A DNA stretch of 64,000 nt from Chitinophaga qingshengii (lineage in GTDB: Bacteria > Bacteroidota > Bacteroidia > Chitinophagales > Chitinophagaceae): assembly GCF_014529935.1 (NCBI RefSeq), contig NZ_JACVFC010000001.1:434001-498000 (forward strand). Direction: 5' to 3'. Both the position numbers and the translations under genes were made by a program. This document shows, piece after piece, positions 8,694 to 17,812 of the stretch; position 1 is the stretch's first letter; each line of letters opens with the position of its first letter. Under the pieces are notes generated by a model. The model was not told where the DNA came from. It saw only the letters and a list, made by a program, of their open reading frames with translations, and did no database searches.

Positions 8694-9425
8694 TTATGCC
8701 AATAATGCCGCTGCTGCTGTATCGAGATAAAAAGTACAATGTGCGTGTTGTTGCAAAATGCTGGCCGGGAACAGGTTGCTGACCGGTTGCTCCAGACTGT
8801 TTTTTACGGCGGTAGCCTTTCTTTCCCCCGGTACAGAACAGATGATGTATTTAGACAACATAATCTGGTGTACCGACATGCTGATAGCCTGCGCCGGCAC
8901 GTCATCCGCAGTAGCAAACCATCCTTCGTTGGCCTGCTGCTGCCGGCAGGCAAGGTCCAGGTTGACCACCAGGTAAGGGGCTGTTGTGGTGAAATCTGCC
9001 GGAGGATCGTTGAATGCCAGATGGCCATTTTCGCCGACACCCACCAACGCTACATCTATCGGATGTGTTTGTATCAATCCGGAGAGGCGGGCAATTTCTG
9101 CGGTGGGGTCTGTTTCCCCGTCAATCAGGTAGGCGGCTTTCAGCGGGCCTACCTTTTCCAGGAAACGCTCTTTCAGGTATTTCCGGAAACTGGCCGGATG
9201 AGTTACCGGCAACCCGATATATTCATCGAGGTGAAACATCACTACTTTGCTCCAGTCGATATTGGCGGTTATCAATTCCTGAAGGGTTTCAAACTGACTG
9301 GTACCGGTAGCCAGAATAACGTTGGCCTGTCCTTTCTCACGGATAGCCTGATTGATCAGCGCGGCTGCATCCTGGCCGGCTGTTGCCCCTAATTCCTGTG
9401 GGTTGTTTGATCGGATGATTTTCAT
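8694..9425 (-). CDS. nagB: Glucosamine-6-phosphate deaminase-like protein
   Basis: 243 residues, near the normal NagB length. Seen motifs are ILATGTSQFETL (phosphate binding, about 37-48), FHLDEYIGL with Asp67/Glu68, and GVGENGHLAFNDP (129-141) with His135. NagB turns glucosamine-6-phosphate into fructose-6-phosphate and ammonia; the related 6-phosphogluconolactonases lack the DEY segment. It lies 42 bases downstream of the GH109-type oxidoreductase on the same strand, at the end of the sus locus, which suggests the imported glycan contains an amino sugar. A galactosamine-6-phosphate deaminase is an alternative. Confidence 0.8.
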   Translation of the reverse strand: MKIIRSNNPQELGATAGQDAAALINQAIREKGQANVILATGTSQFETLQELITANIDWSKVVMFHLDEYIGLPVTHPASFRKYLKERFLEKVGPLKAAYLIDGETDPTAEIARLSGLIQTHPIDVALVGVGENGHLAFNDPPADFTTTAPYLVVNLDLACRQQQANEGWFATADDVPAQAISMSVHQIMLSKYIICSVPGERKATAVKNSLEQPVSNLFPASILQQHAHCTFYLDTAAAALLA

Positions 9426-9467
9426 TATTTGCTTATTTTTTTATTTGTTTATTTATTGGGGAGATGA

Positions 9468-10910
9468 TCACCTTTTATTGACGACCCCGGTGGTACCGCC
9501 CTTTTCCAGGGAGATGTCTACCGGTTGGTTCTTTTTCCAGGAACCACCCGTAAAATCGGGGACATCGATGGAATTGGAACGATGGGCGACAGACCAGCCA
9601 CTGAGCGGGAAAATGGAGCTCCAGCTGGCAGCGTCGTATACGTCCATGTCCATTGGCAAACCGTTACGCAGACAATCAATCAGGCGCCAATCCATCATAA
9701 AGTCCATACCACCGTGGCCGCCTACCTGTTTAGCCATCTCTCCCACTTTGCGCACAATAGGCGGCATGTACTGCTCTTCCAGTTTTTTGAATTCCTCATC
9801 GCTCAGCCATCCTTCGTGACTGGTGGCGATACGCGGTGGCAACGGATATTTCTGGGCAGTAGCTTTAGTGCCGCTCACCAGGTGGATGCGGGAGTACGGC
9901 CGCGGCGAGGTGACATCATGCTGTACCATAATCGTTTTGCCTTTCCTCGTGCGAATCGTAGATACGTTCATGTTACCCCGGAAATGTGCGCCGGAAAATT
10001 GTTTGTAGAAATTATCCTTTTCCGCCAGTGATACGGCATAGGGATGCATCATAAAATCGTTGGAGGAAACGGACACCAGGTATTCCATGCTGTCGCCGCG
10101 GTTGATATTGAGCACCTGGCATACCGGCCCCAGTCCATGCGTGGGATAGAGGTTACCGTTATACCGGGCATTTTCGCGCAGCCGCCAGTTGTCGTATCGT
10201 TTTGTGCGGTCGAACATACTTTCGAAAATATCGTGCAGGTAAGCGCCCTCACAATGTACAATCTCCCCGAAGAAGCCCTGCCGGGCCATGTTCAGCGTCA
10301 GCAGTTCAAAGAAATCGTAACAGCAGTTTTCCAGCATCACACAGTGCTTGCGGGTGCGTTCGGATGTTTCCACCAGCCGCCAGCAGTCTTCCAGCGAAGT
10401 GGCAGCCGGTATTTCCGTGGCTACATGTTTACCATGTTCCATTGCATATACTGCAATAGGTGTATGCAACTCCCAGGGCGTAGCGATATAGATCAGGTCG
10501 ATATCATCCCGTTCGCACATCTTTTTCCAGGCGTCGGCAGAACCCGTGTATTCGTGGGGGTGATAACCGCTGTTGGCGATCCGTTTTTTGGCAGCTTCGA
10601 TTTGTTGCGGGCGGATGTCACAGAGGGCTTTTATTTCAATGCCCTGCAACCAGGTGATACGTTCTACCGCCGCTCCTCCCCTGTTACCGAGACCTACATA
10701 ACCAATGCGAACCGTATCTATTTTGGGTGCAGCGTAGCCACACATGTTAAACCGTTGTTTCCTGACTTGTTGCGCCTGTTGCAGCAGGTTGTCCGGCAAT
10801 CCGGCGGCATGCGCCTGCCCGATACCCGGTATAACAGCACTGCCGGTGAGACCGATGCCGGCGAGGCCAGCCAGTTTGAGAAAATCCCTGCGGTTATTTT
10901 TCATATGCAT
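9468..10910 (-). CDS. Tat-exported Gfo/Idh/MocA oxidoreductase, GH109-type
   Basis: 480 residues. The N-terminus carries a twin-arginine signal (RRDFLKLAGLAGIGLTG, about 7-23). The Rossmann segment IGYVGLGNRGGAAVERI (about 68-84) binds NAD(P), and YIATPWELHTPIAVYAMEHG is the family's dinucleotide-binding continuation. The C-terminal part, GGHGGMDFMMDWRLIDC followed by LRNGLPMDMDVYDAA, is the pattern I associate with GH109 enzymes, which remove alpha-linked N-acetylgalactosamine by an NAD-dependent redox mechanism. The start could be the ATG at 10910 or at 10904. It lies in a run of same-strand genes from SusC to NagB, consistent with periplasmic glycan trimming. Confidence 0.8.
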   Translation of the reverse strand: MHMKNNRRDFLKLAGLAGIGLTGSAVIPGIGQAHAAGLPDNLLQQAQQVRKQRFNMCGYAAPKIDTVRIGYVGLGNRGGAAVERITWLQGIEIKALCDIRPQQIEAAKKRIANSGYHPHEYTGSADAWKKMCERDDIDLIYIATPWELHTPIAVYAMEHGKHVATEIPAATSLEDCWRLVETSERTRKHCVMLENCCYDFFELLTLNMARQGFFGEIVHCEGAYLHDIFESMFDRTKRYDNWRLRENARYNGNLYPTHGLGPVCQVLNINRGDSMEYLVSVSSNDFMMHPYAVSLAEKDNFYKQFSGAHFRGNMNVSTIRTRKGKTIMVQHDVTSPRPYSRIHLVSGTKATAQKYPLPPRIATSHEGWLSDEEFKKLEEQYMPPIVRKVGEMAKQVGGHGGMDFMMDWRLIDCLRNGLPMDMDVYDAASWSSIFPLSGWSVAHRSNSIDVPDFTGGSWKKNQPVDISLEKGGTTGVVNKR

Positions 10911-10925
10911 ATTGTTTTTCTTCGT

Positions 10926-12977
10926 TTAGGGGATATCGTTCGTATTCCCGGTGCGCACGATCAGCTGGCCGCGTTGACGGCAACGTTTGCGCATTTCCTG
11001 GAATTCATCTCTGTAAAATTTCAGCGGCAGACCGGCAATCGGGTTCCCCGACATGTCTACCGGTGCGATCAGCTCCACTTCCCGCCCCGTGAGGCCCGCC
11101 ACCAGGGACACATCTCCCCAGGGCAAAAACCCCGGCACATGAATGGCCATGTTGAAGTAGTCCACGCCGGTACGGCCGGCAAACTGGTAACTAATGGGAC
11201 TATTGTGCAACACCACTTTACTGATACCATTATCAATAGCAGCCAGGAAAAGGCCCGCCATACCGGTTTCGCGGTACCCTTCCAGGGTCACCCGCTTTAC
11301 GCCGTAATGGCTCCGGAGGAATCCCGCCAGCAAACGCAGGTCATTTACCCACTTACCCTGTATAGTATGCCCCAGCCAAAGAGCGCTGCGGGCCAGTGTA
11401 TGGAAGCGGGGCAGACTCCCGTCGGTTTTATTGGCAGTTTCGGAGCTTTGTTCCCCCGTTCCCCAAAGGTCCGCCAGCACTACGCCATAGCCTTGTGCCA
11501 GCAACTCATCTACCCGGTCAGTGGGGATACTGTCTTTGCCGCCGCTATGGGTAAGAATAACATACCCGTTTTCCCGTTTACGGGGTTTACGGTGCAACAG
11601 GGGCAGCATTTCGCCGTCGGTGGTTTCCAGCGCCAGGCGGTCCCAACCCTGTTCCGGTGTAAACGGATAGATCTTTTTCAGTTGCAGCGGCTGTTCTGCT
11701 TTCAGGATGGATTTTAAAGCAGCCTTTTTTTCTTTGGTATCCAGTCGCTCGTGGGCCAGCAGACTGGCACGCCATTCACTGCCCGCCTGCCGGCACCAGG
11801 CAGCCGTACTGAGTACGTTGCTATCGCGCTGCAGCGTGGGAAATGTCAGCAGCTGCCGTGCCGGCAAAAGCGTTGTAGCAGGCAGTGGCACCGCGGCGCC
11901 GTTACCGGTACCTTTCAGGTGCAGGTCAAACCATCCCAGCAAGGCGCTGCGCATCTCAGGCCAGTAGCCGTGTGTGGTATCAAAAAGTTGGTATTGCAGT
12001 TTATTCCCCGCTTTCAGCTGCTGAAACAACGGCATGGCGGCCCGGTAGCTGCGTAACATTTCAGAGGGGAAAAATGATTTACTCGCATCCTTTTCCGCGC
12101 TGCATATTTTCAATGCCCGGGGCGCCGCCATAGCGAGGATACCCGCTTCTTCGGTGAAGGTAAGGCCGGAAGGCAACAGCTCACATACACAGTTACTGTT
12201 GAGGATATACGCTTCAAAGGTGCCTACGCTCACCACCGGCATCGCGGCTTTAATGCGTTCATCCATGGCCGTTAGCCACATGGTTTGGTTACCGCCGCCG
12301 CTGGCGCCGGTAGCGCCTATACGTTTTTTATCGGTCTGCGGCAGACTGCAAAGCAGGTCCACACCACGGATATTATCCGTCAGTTGCATACCCATCAGGG
12401 TAGTACCGGCATTCATGAGGGAGGCCCCCAGGTTGGCGCCGTGGTATTCCGCTACGCCGGGGGTGGTGGTTCTTTCCCCGGCGCCCCAGGCATCAATATT
12501 CAGGCAGATGTAGCCGTGGCTGGCCAGTTCCTGAGCGGTGGCCTGTACCATATCGCCCATACGGCCGCCGGGCCAGTGACCGTGCATATTGATCACTGCC
12601 GGGAAAGGGCCCGGACCATCCGGCATATACAGATTGGCGGTAGCGTATACGCCGGGACGGGTCTGGAATGAGATATTACGGATGCTGTATCCTTGTTGTT
12701 GGGTGCGCCCGGTTTCCTTTATATCCAGCGGTAAAGCATGATCTTCCTGGAGGCCTGTTTCCCTGGCAATCCGGTCGCGCAGCTCCTGGCGCCAGGCGCT
12801 CCATCCTTCCGATGTTTGCGGAAGCTGGTGCCGCTGGAAAGCAGCTGCAGCCTCCAGCTTCAGCTGCCGGCTGGCAATGTCTTCCCGGTCAGCAGGAAGT
12901 ACTTTAGGCAAAGGTTGCCCTAAGGCCAGGAAAAGCGAAGACATGATCATGAAAAATGGCGCTATCGTGTTCAACAT
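10926..12977 (-). CDS. Secreted acetylxylan-esterase-like protein with two alpha/beta-hydrolase halves
   Basis: 683 residues with a hydrophobic N-terminus (MLNTIAPFFMIMSSLFLALG) that is probably a signal peptide. The first half has the oxyanion segment INMHGHWPGG (129-138), nucleophile Ser226 in GASGGGN, Asp297 in SAEKDAS and His336 in DTTHGYW, a full carbohydrate-esterase-like triad. A second, similar half starts near residue 470 (YVILTHSGGKDSI); its elbow position reads LEGYRETGMAG and has no serine, so it seems inactive. It lies between SusD and the GH109-type gene, suggesting that it deacylates the glycan. The acetyl specificity is an inference from the fold only. Confidence 0.75.
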   Translation of the reverse strand: MLNTIAPFFMIMSSLFLALGQPLPKVLPADREDIASRQLKLEAAAAFQRHQLPQTSEGWSAWRQELRDRIARETGLQEDHALPLDIKETGRTQQQGYSIRNISFQTRPGVYATANLYMPDGPGPFPAVINMHGHWPGGRMGDMVQATAQELASHGYICLNIDAWGAGERTTTPGVAEYHGANLGASLMNAGTTLMGMQLTDNIRGVDLLCSLPQTDKKRIGATGASGGGNQTMWLTAMDERIKAAMPVVSVGTFEAYILNSNCVCELLPSGLTFTEEAGILAMAAPRALKICSAEKDASKSFFPSEMLRSYRAAMPLFQQLKAGNKLQYQLFDTTHGYWPEMRSALLGWFDLHLKGTGNGAAVPLPATTLLPARQLLTFPTLQRDSNVLSTAAWCRQAGSEWRASLLAHERLDTKEKKAALKSILKAEQPLQLKKIYPFTPEQGWDRLALETTDGEMLPLLHRKPRKRENGYVILTHSGGKDSIPTDRVDELLAQGYGVVLADLWGTGEQSSETANKTDGSLPRFHTLARSALWLGHTIQGKWVNDLRLLAGFLRSHYGVKRVTLEGYRETGMAGLFLAAIDNGISKVVLHNSPISYQFAGRTGVDYFNMAIHVPGFLPWGDVSLVAGLTGREVELIAPVDMSGNPIAGLPLKFYRDEFQEMRKRCRQRGQLIVRTGNTNDIP

Positions 12978-13002
12978 CCAATGCGTTTATCTAATCAATA
13001 AG

Positions 13003-14553
13003 TTATTCAACATCCCACCACAAACGGGTAGCCGCATTGTCGGGCCCTCCCAGCAGCTGTACGCCTTTTTTCAGTTCAGCTGCATTGGTAGTAGCTTCTG
13101 AAGAGGGGTACGGTAAACGTTTGATAAAAGTGCCGGCAGGCAGGTCCGCGTTTTCGGATTGCAGCACCGGGTACATTTTCGGATAACCGCTGCGGCGGAA
13201 CTCCGCCCAGCCTTCCAGCCCATCGGGGTAAATGGCCAGCCATTTCTGGGTACCGATCTGTTGCCTTTGTACGTTGGCAGCAGTCCCGAATTTCACGGGA
13301 ATATCCGCTACCGCAGGTGAATTGGCTACGTCGCCGGGCGCCACCGGCACGGCGGCAGATTGCGTGTAGGCATTGATGACAGCCGCATCTGTCACGCCCC
13401 ATTGTTGCATGCTGACCTCAATACCTTTTTCATACAAAGCCTGTGCGGTGCCGCCCATGTTCCAGCCATTGAGAGCGCCTTCCGCCCGCAGGAAGTAAGC
13501 TTCCGCGGCGTTAAACACTGTCTGCGAAGCCTTCAGCTCCGGCTGCCAGGAGGTGCCGTTCCAGGTAACCCAGTAGGTGCCTACATTGGAAGTTTGCACT
13601 CCCTGATTCAGCGGGTTGTTGAGCGCCACGGCCGGTGAACCATTACGCAGACCCCGGAAGGTACCATTACCCACTGCCGGCTGATACATTTTTTTCATCC
13701 GGGGATCATCGTATCCTTTCAGATAAGAGAGCATGGTGGAGCTCATGCTAAACTCGTTATAGGAAGCAATCCTGGCCAGTCCGTTACCATCGGTACCATC
13801 GAGGGAACGGGCTATTTTAGCGGTATGGGTTACATCCGTCATCACACCGGCAGCCACTGCGGCTTCAGCCTCCTGCTTAGCCCGGTCGGGCGTGATACGG
13901 GAAACCCGCAACGCCAGCCTTAAACGCAGGGTATTGGCGAAACGGACCCATTGCTGCACATCGCCGCCATACATCAGGTCATAGGTACCAAATACATTGG
14001 TAACACCCGCCTGCTGCAAGGCTTTCACGGCATGGTCCAGCCGCTTGAAAAAGTCGTCATAGATCTTATCCTGGGCATCATAAGGGATTACATCCTGTGC
14101 TTTACCGGCGTTGAAATAAGGTACAGGGCCAAAGTAATCGGTCATATGATGAAACGCATATACCCACATAATCTCTGCCAGCGCATATTCGCCGGAAGCA
14201 GGCTGCGTGTTTTCAAAAATGGTATACAGCTGCGGGACCGTCTGCACATACGTCACGATACCCGGACGCGGCAGCCAGGCGTCGTTGATCTGGTAACGGT
14301 CGGTCTGAAAACTGGTCGTATTCAGGGCAAAGTATTGCGCATAGAGATCGGCGTATAAATTTTGTGTAGTCTGGTAATATCCCTGGTTAATGGTGGCAGC
14401 TGACTGGGCTTTGGAAAACATAAACGGCATTTCCCGCAGGCCGGCGTCAGTAATAGCGCCGGGATTGGTGTTCAGGTCATCAAAGTTTTTGGTGCAGCCA
14501 TTCAGTGCAGCAGCCATTACCAGCGGAAGTATATATCTGAATTGTTTTTTCAT
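13003..14553 (-). CDS. SusD/RagB-like outer-membrane lipoprotein (SusD-like_2 type)
   Basis: 516 residues with lipoprotein signal MKKQFRYILPLVMAAALNGC. The start of the mature chain, KNFDDLNTNPGAITDAG, and the segments MWVYAFHHMTDYFGPVPYFN and AEAYFLRAEGALNGW are hallmarks of the SusD-like_2 group, a helical TPR-like glycan-binding lid of a SusC transporter. The stop of the upstream SusC gene is 19 bases away on the same strand, so the two form the usual SusCD pair. The ligand is unknown; neighbouring GH109-type and NagB-like genes point to an amino-sugar glycan. Confidence 0.92.
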   Translation of the reverse strand: MKKQFRYILPLVMAAALNGCTKNFDDLNTNPGAITDAGLREMPFMFSKAQSAATINQGYYQTTQNLYADLYAQYFALNTTSFQTDRYQINDAWLPRPGIVTYVQTVPQLYTIFENTQPASGEYALAEIMWVYAFHHMTDYFGPVPYFNAGKAQDVIPYDAQDKIYDDFFKRLDHAVKALQQAGVTNVFGTYDLMYGGDVQQWVRFANTLRLRLALRVSRITPDRAKQEAEAAVAAGVMTDVTHTAKIARSLDGTDGNGLARIASYNEFSMSSTMLSYLKGYDDPRMKKMYQPAVGNGTFRGLRNGSPAVALNNPLNQGVQTSNVGTYWVTWNGTSWQPELKASQTVFNAAEAYFLRAEGALNGWNMGGTAQALYEKGIEVSMQQWGVTDAAVINAYTQSAAVPVAPGDVANSPAVADIPVKFGTAANVQRQQIGTQKWLAIYPDGLEGWAEFRRSGYPKMYPVLQSENADLPAGTFIKRLPYPSSEATTNAAELKKGVQLLGGPDNAATRLWWDVE

Positions 14554-14572
14554 GGCAGTTGGTTTTTAGCGG

Positions 14573-17500
14573 CTAAAAAGATAGGTTCACATTCAGTCCA
14601 AAGCTGCGTACGGCGGGCAACAGACCAGCTTCTATCCCCTGGAAATTGCTGGCGCCATTCGCCATTTCCGGATCGACCGGCAGTTTGCGTTTGCCTATGC
14701 CGGGAATATCCAGCAGGGATTTACCCCTGTACAGGAAAAAGAGGTTACGGCCAGTAAGCGCTACCCTGGCTGATTTCAGCACTTTATTACTCAGTTTGAA
14801 ATCGTAAGCCAGTGATAATTCCCGCAACCTGAAGTTGGTGGCGCTATAGGTAAAAAACTCCCCGTAAGCATTGCGGCCACCCTGTGATACCGTTGTCCAG
14901 AGATCTTCGGCTTTAATGGCGACATTGTTTTGCGAACCATCCGGCAGGATACCCGGCAGCACCAGTCCCCCATCCCGGAAACGGGTGGTATAATCTGCTA
15001 CGCCATAGGCAGCGAGAATGGCGTCGGTACCGGATACCAGGACCCCGCCTACCCTGCCGTCTATCAGGAAAGAAAGCGTCAGGTCCTTGTACTGCAACTG
15101 GTTGCTCCATCCCAGCGTGAAGTCGGGGTTAAAATTACCCAGCTTCTGTATGGGCGTTACTACGGGCAAACCATTGGCGTTAATCATATGCTGGCCGGTC
15201 TTTTCATCCCGACTCCAGGTAAATCCGTAGATATCGCCGTAAGACCCGCCGGGCCTGATCAACAGGCTGCCGAAAACGGTGGAAGGCGACAGATCGGCCT
15301 GGTCTACTCCCGGCGCGAGCGAGAGCACCTTGTTTTTATTGGTCGCATAGTTCAACGTCGTATTCCAGGTGAAGTTATTTTTACGTATAGGCGTTCCAGT
15401 TAACATCACCTCCACGCCCTTGTTTTCGATATTACCGGCGTTGATATACTGGTTGGTGAAACCACTGGCCTGCGGCAGACCGATATAAATCAACTGATTG
15501 ATGGTATTGTTTTTATAAACCGTTGCATCTACCCCGAGACGGCCATCGAAGAAGCGGGCTTCCAAGCCAGCTTCATAGGACTTAGTCTGTTCCGGTTTCA
15601 GGTTCCGGATGGATTTGGTTGCATTCCTGGATACAAAACCGTGGCCGGCTCCCATCATGTAGTCGTAGGTTTGCAGCAACAGGTAGGGATCAGCATCGTT
15701 ACCCACCTGTGTATAGGAGGCGCGCACCTTTCCGAAAGATACCCAGGAAGGCATTTTGATCATATCAGATATCACCGCCGACAGTCCCACAGAAGGATAA
15801 AAATAGCTGTAAGGACTGGGCAAAGTGGAAGACCAGTCATTACGCGCACTTACGTCCAGGTACAGGTATTGTTTAAAGTCCAGCTGGGCATTACCGTAAA
15901 CAGACTGTATTTCCTTTCTGACAGTAGTATTGGACAAAGCGGGCGCCGCAGCGAAGTTGAGATTAAACTGGTTGGGGATACTCAGGCCATTGGCCAGTGA
16001 CTGGGAGTTGTATCCCCTACTGGTCAGCACGCTTCCGCCCACATTATAACTGAGGTGGAAATTATTGGAGAGCGCATTGTTACCAGACAACAGCAGGTCC
16101 ATGTTACGTTCCCAGTGGTTCACATATCCCTCCAGGTAACGGCCGCCCGGCTGTACCGGGAAAGCCACCGTACCATCATAATAGGAAGTCGTGATTTTAT
16201 CATCATAACGGTCAAGGCTATATCTTCCCTGTACACTGAGCCAGTTACGCAACTGGTATTTCACGAGTCCCATGAGCATAATGCGGTTACGGGATTCATT
16301 GACACTATTACGGTATACGTCCCAGTAAGGGTTTTGAAATACGGAGGAGTTGGTCCAATAAATAGGATACGGTTTACCCTTCGCATCGATGCCCTCGTAT
16401 TTTTTCAGCGAATCGGGGCTGAGGTCACGCGGCATGATATAAGCTTCGTTGGCAACGCCCTGGTCGCCAACGCGGGGTTTATTTTTAATATCCTGGCTAA
16501 CATAGGTCAGCTTCACATCCGTCGTGAGGCGTGGCAGCACTTCCGCATTCACACGCAGGTTGAGCGTATTACGTTGCAGCGTGTTTTTAGGATAGATACC
16601 GCTGATAGCGTTGTTGGCGTAGGAGGCATATCCTTTTATTTTATCTGTTCCCCCGGAAACGTCCACCGCGTTGTTAACAGCGGCACCGGTGTTAAAGAAC
16701 CCGCGCACGTTCCCCGCGAAAGTTTCTGCCGGCGCGCCCCAGCTGGCGCCGGAGCGGGCGCCGAACTGGCCGCCGTTACCACGGCCGTAGGTATTCTGGA
16801 ATTTCATGAGCAGGTTGGGCTGGTCCACCGAAACACCGCCATTGTAATGGATAACGGGTTTTCCGCTTTTACCGCTTTTGGTGGTGATGATAAGGGCGCC
16901 ATTGGCGGCGCGGCTGCCATAGAGTGCCGCAGCAGCAGGGCCTTTCAGCACGTTGATGGATTCTACATCCTGCGGATTGATGCTGGCCGCACCGTCGCTG
17001 CCGGAGTAACCGCTGACAGGGCTTTTTATCTGTGTAGACACCGCGTTGGCCGAGCCTTTGCCACCCGTTTCGGTGCTCATGGTATTATCTATTGGTACGC
17101 CGTCTACCACGATGAGGGCGTTGTTGTTACCGCTGATAGAGCGGTTGCCACGCAGGACAACCCTTACAGCGCCACCGGGACCGGAAGCCGCGGGTGTGAC
17201 CACCGCACCGGCCACTTTACCGTTGAGCGTATTCATGATATTGGCACTGGGATCTTTCACCGCGTTGATACTTTCGGTACCCAGTTGTTGGGTAGCATAG
17301 CCGAGGGAACGTGTTTTACGTTCAATCCCTAATGCCGTTACCACCACTTCATTGAGACTGGAGGAGCTTTCACTCAGTCCTACATCGATCGTGGAGCGGC
17401 CGCTGACAGGTATTTCCTGCCGGGCATATCCCACAAAAGAAAAAACGAGGGTAGCACCCGCAGGTACAGACAGCGAATAAGTTCCGTTGGCAGCGGAGGT

Positions 17501-17677
17501 AACACCTTGTGTGGTACCTTTTACAGTGATAGTAACACCCGGTAGCGGGGTTTTAGAGACCGCATCCCTGACCGTACCTTTAACAGGAGAAGTTTGCGCC
17601 ATCAGTTGACCAGGTAGCGCAATCAGGAGGTATAACAACAGGTACGGAAACAGGTGGTGGTAATTACAGCTCTTCAT
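14573..17677 (-). CDS. SusC/RagA family TonB-dependent outer-membrane transporter
   Basis: 1034 residues. The signal peptide ends near LPGQLMA. A carboxypeptidase-regulatory-like domain (about 30-105, SPVKGTVRDAVSKTPLPGV) precedes the TonB box region and the plug signature (LNGKVAGAVV ... IVVDGVPIDN, then ESINVLKGPAAAALYGSRAA). The rest is a 22-strand barrel ending in aromatic LNVNLSF. There is no STN signalling domain, unlike the second SusC in this window, so control is more likely through the divergent LacI-family gene. It is the first gene of the run SusC-SusD-esterase-GH109-NagB on the minus strand. Confidence 0.95.
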   Translation of the reverse strand: MKSCNYHHLFPYLLLYLLIALPGQLMAQTSPVKGTVRDAVSKTPLPGVTITVKGTTQGVTSAANGTYSLSVPAGATLVFSFVGYARQEIPVSGRSTIDVGLSESSSSLNEVVVTALGIERKTRSLGYATQQLGTESINAVKDPSANIMNTLNGKVAGAVVTPAASGPGGAVRVVLRGNRSISGNNNALIVVDGVPIDNTMSTETGGKGSANAVSTQIKSPVSGYSGSDGAASINPQDVESINVLKGPAAAALYGSRAANGALIITTKSGKSGKPVIHYNGGVSVDQPNLLMKFQNTYGRGNGGQFGARSGASWGAPAETFAGNVRGFFNTGAAVNNAVDVSGGTDKIKGYASYANNAISGIYPKNTLQRNTLNLRVNAEVLPRLTTDVKLTYVSQDIKNKPRVGDQGVANEAYIMPRDLSPDSLKKYEGIDAKGKPYPIYWTNSSVFQNPYWDVYRNSVNESRNRIMLMGLVKYQLRNWLSVQGRYSLDRYDDKITTSYYDGTVAFPVQPGGRYLEGYVNHWERNMDLLLSGNNALSNNFHLSYNVGGSVLTSRGYNSQSLANGLSIPNQFNLNFAAAPALSNTTVRKEIQSVYGNAQLDFKQYLYLDVSARNDWSSTLPSPYSYFYPSVGLSAVISDMIKMPSWVSFGKVRASYTQVGNDADPYLLLQTYDYMMGAGHGFVSRNATKSIRNLKPEQTKSYEAGLEARFFDGRLGVDATVYKNNTINQLIYIGLPQASGFTNQYINAGNIENKGVEVMLTGTPIRKNNFTWNTTLNYATNKNKVLSLAPGVDQADLSPSTVFGSLLIRPGGSYGDIYGFTWSRDEKTGQHMINANGLPVVTPIQKLGNFNPDFTLGWSNQLQYKDLTLSFLIDGRVGGVLVSGTDAILAAYGVADYTTRFRDGGLVLPGILPDGSQNNVAIKAEDLWTTVSQGGRNAYGEFFTYSATNFRLRELSLAYDFKLSNKVLKSARVALTGRNLFFLYRGKSLLDIPGIGKRKLPVDPEMANGASNFQGIEAGLLPAVRSFGLNVNLSF

Positions 17678-17705
17678 ACGCGAATTTTAATGAGTGATTT
17701 CCGAT

Positions 17706-17723
17706 TGTTTCATTGCTGAAACA
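17706..17723. promoter_or_regulatory. Palindrome upstream of susC
   Basis: TGTTTCATTGCTGAAACA has 7-bp arms around a 4-base centre and lies 29 bases upstream of the SusC start codon, inside the 135-base region shared with the divergent LacI-family gene. It may be an operator or part of the 5' leader. Confidence 0.4.
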
Positions 17724-17744
17724 TGGCCTAAAATACACCGCATT

Positions 17745-17798
17745 AAAACGTTTTGCCGGAAATTCACCGGTAACGTTACCGAAAACACCGGCGTTTTC
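17745..17798. promoter_or_regulatory. Cluster of LacI-type operator candidates
   Basis: Three palindromes stand close together. AAAACGTTTT lies at 17745-17754. CGGTAACGTTACCG lies at 17768-17781, a perfect 14-bp palindrome. GAAAACACCGGCGTTTTC lies at 17781-17798, with 6-bp arms around a CCGG centre. The first two have the central CG pair (AACGTT) typical of LacI/GalR-family operators, and their centres are 25 bp apart. They sit directly upstream of the LacI-family gene at 17813 and opposite the SusC gene, so both autoregulation and control of the sus locus are plausible. Confidence 0.55.
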
Positions 17799-17812
17799 TT
17801 ATATTCGGGCAT

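Noticed and set aside
10044..11717. Long plus-strand open frame of 557 codons
   Set aside because: It is antisense to the GH109-type and esterase genes, which have clear motifs. Its translation shows no domain and follows the codon bias of the opposite strand.
16055..17332. 425-codon plus-strand open frame inside SusC
   Set aside because: Shadow of the SusC gene on the opposite strand.
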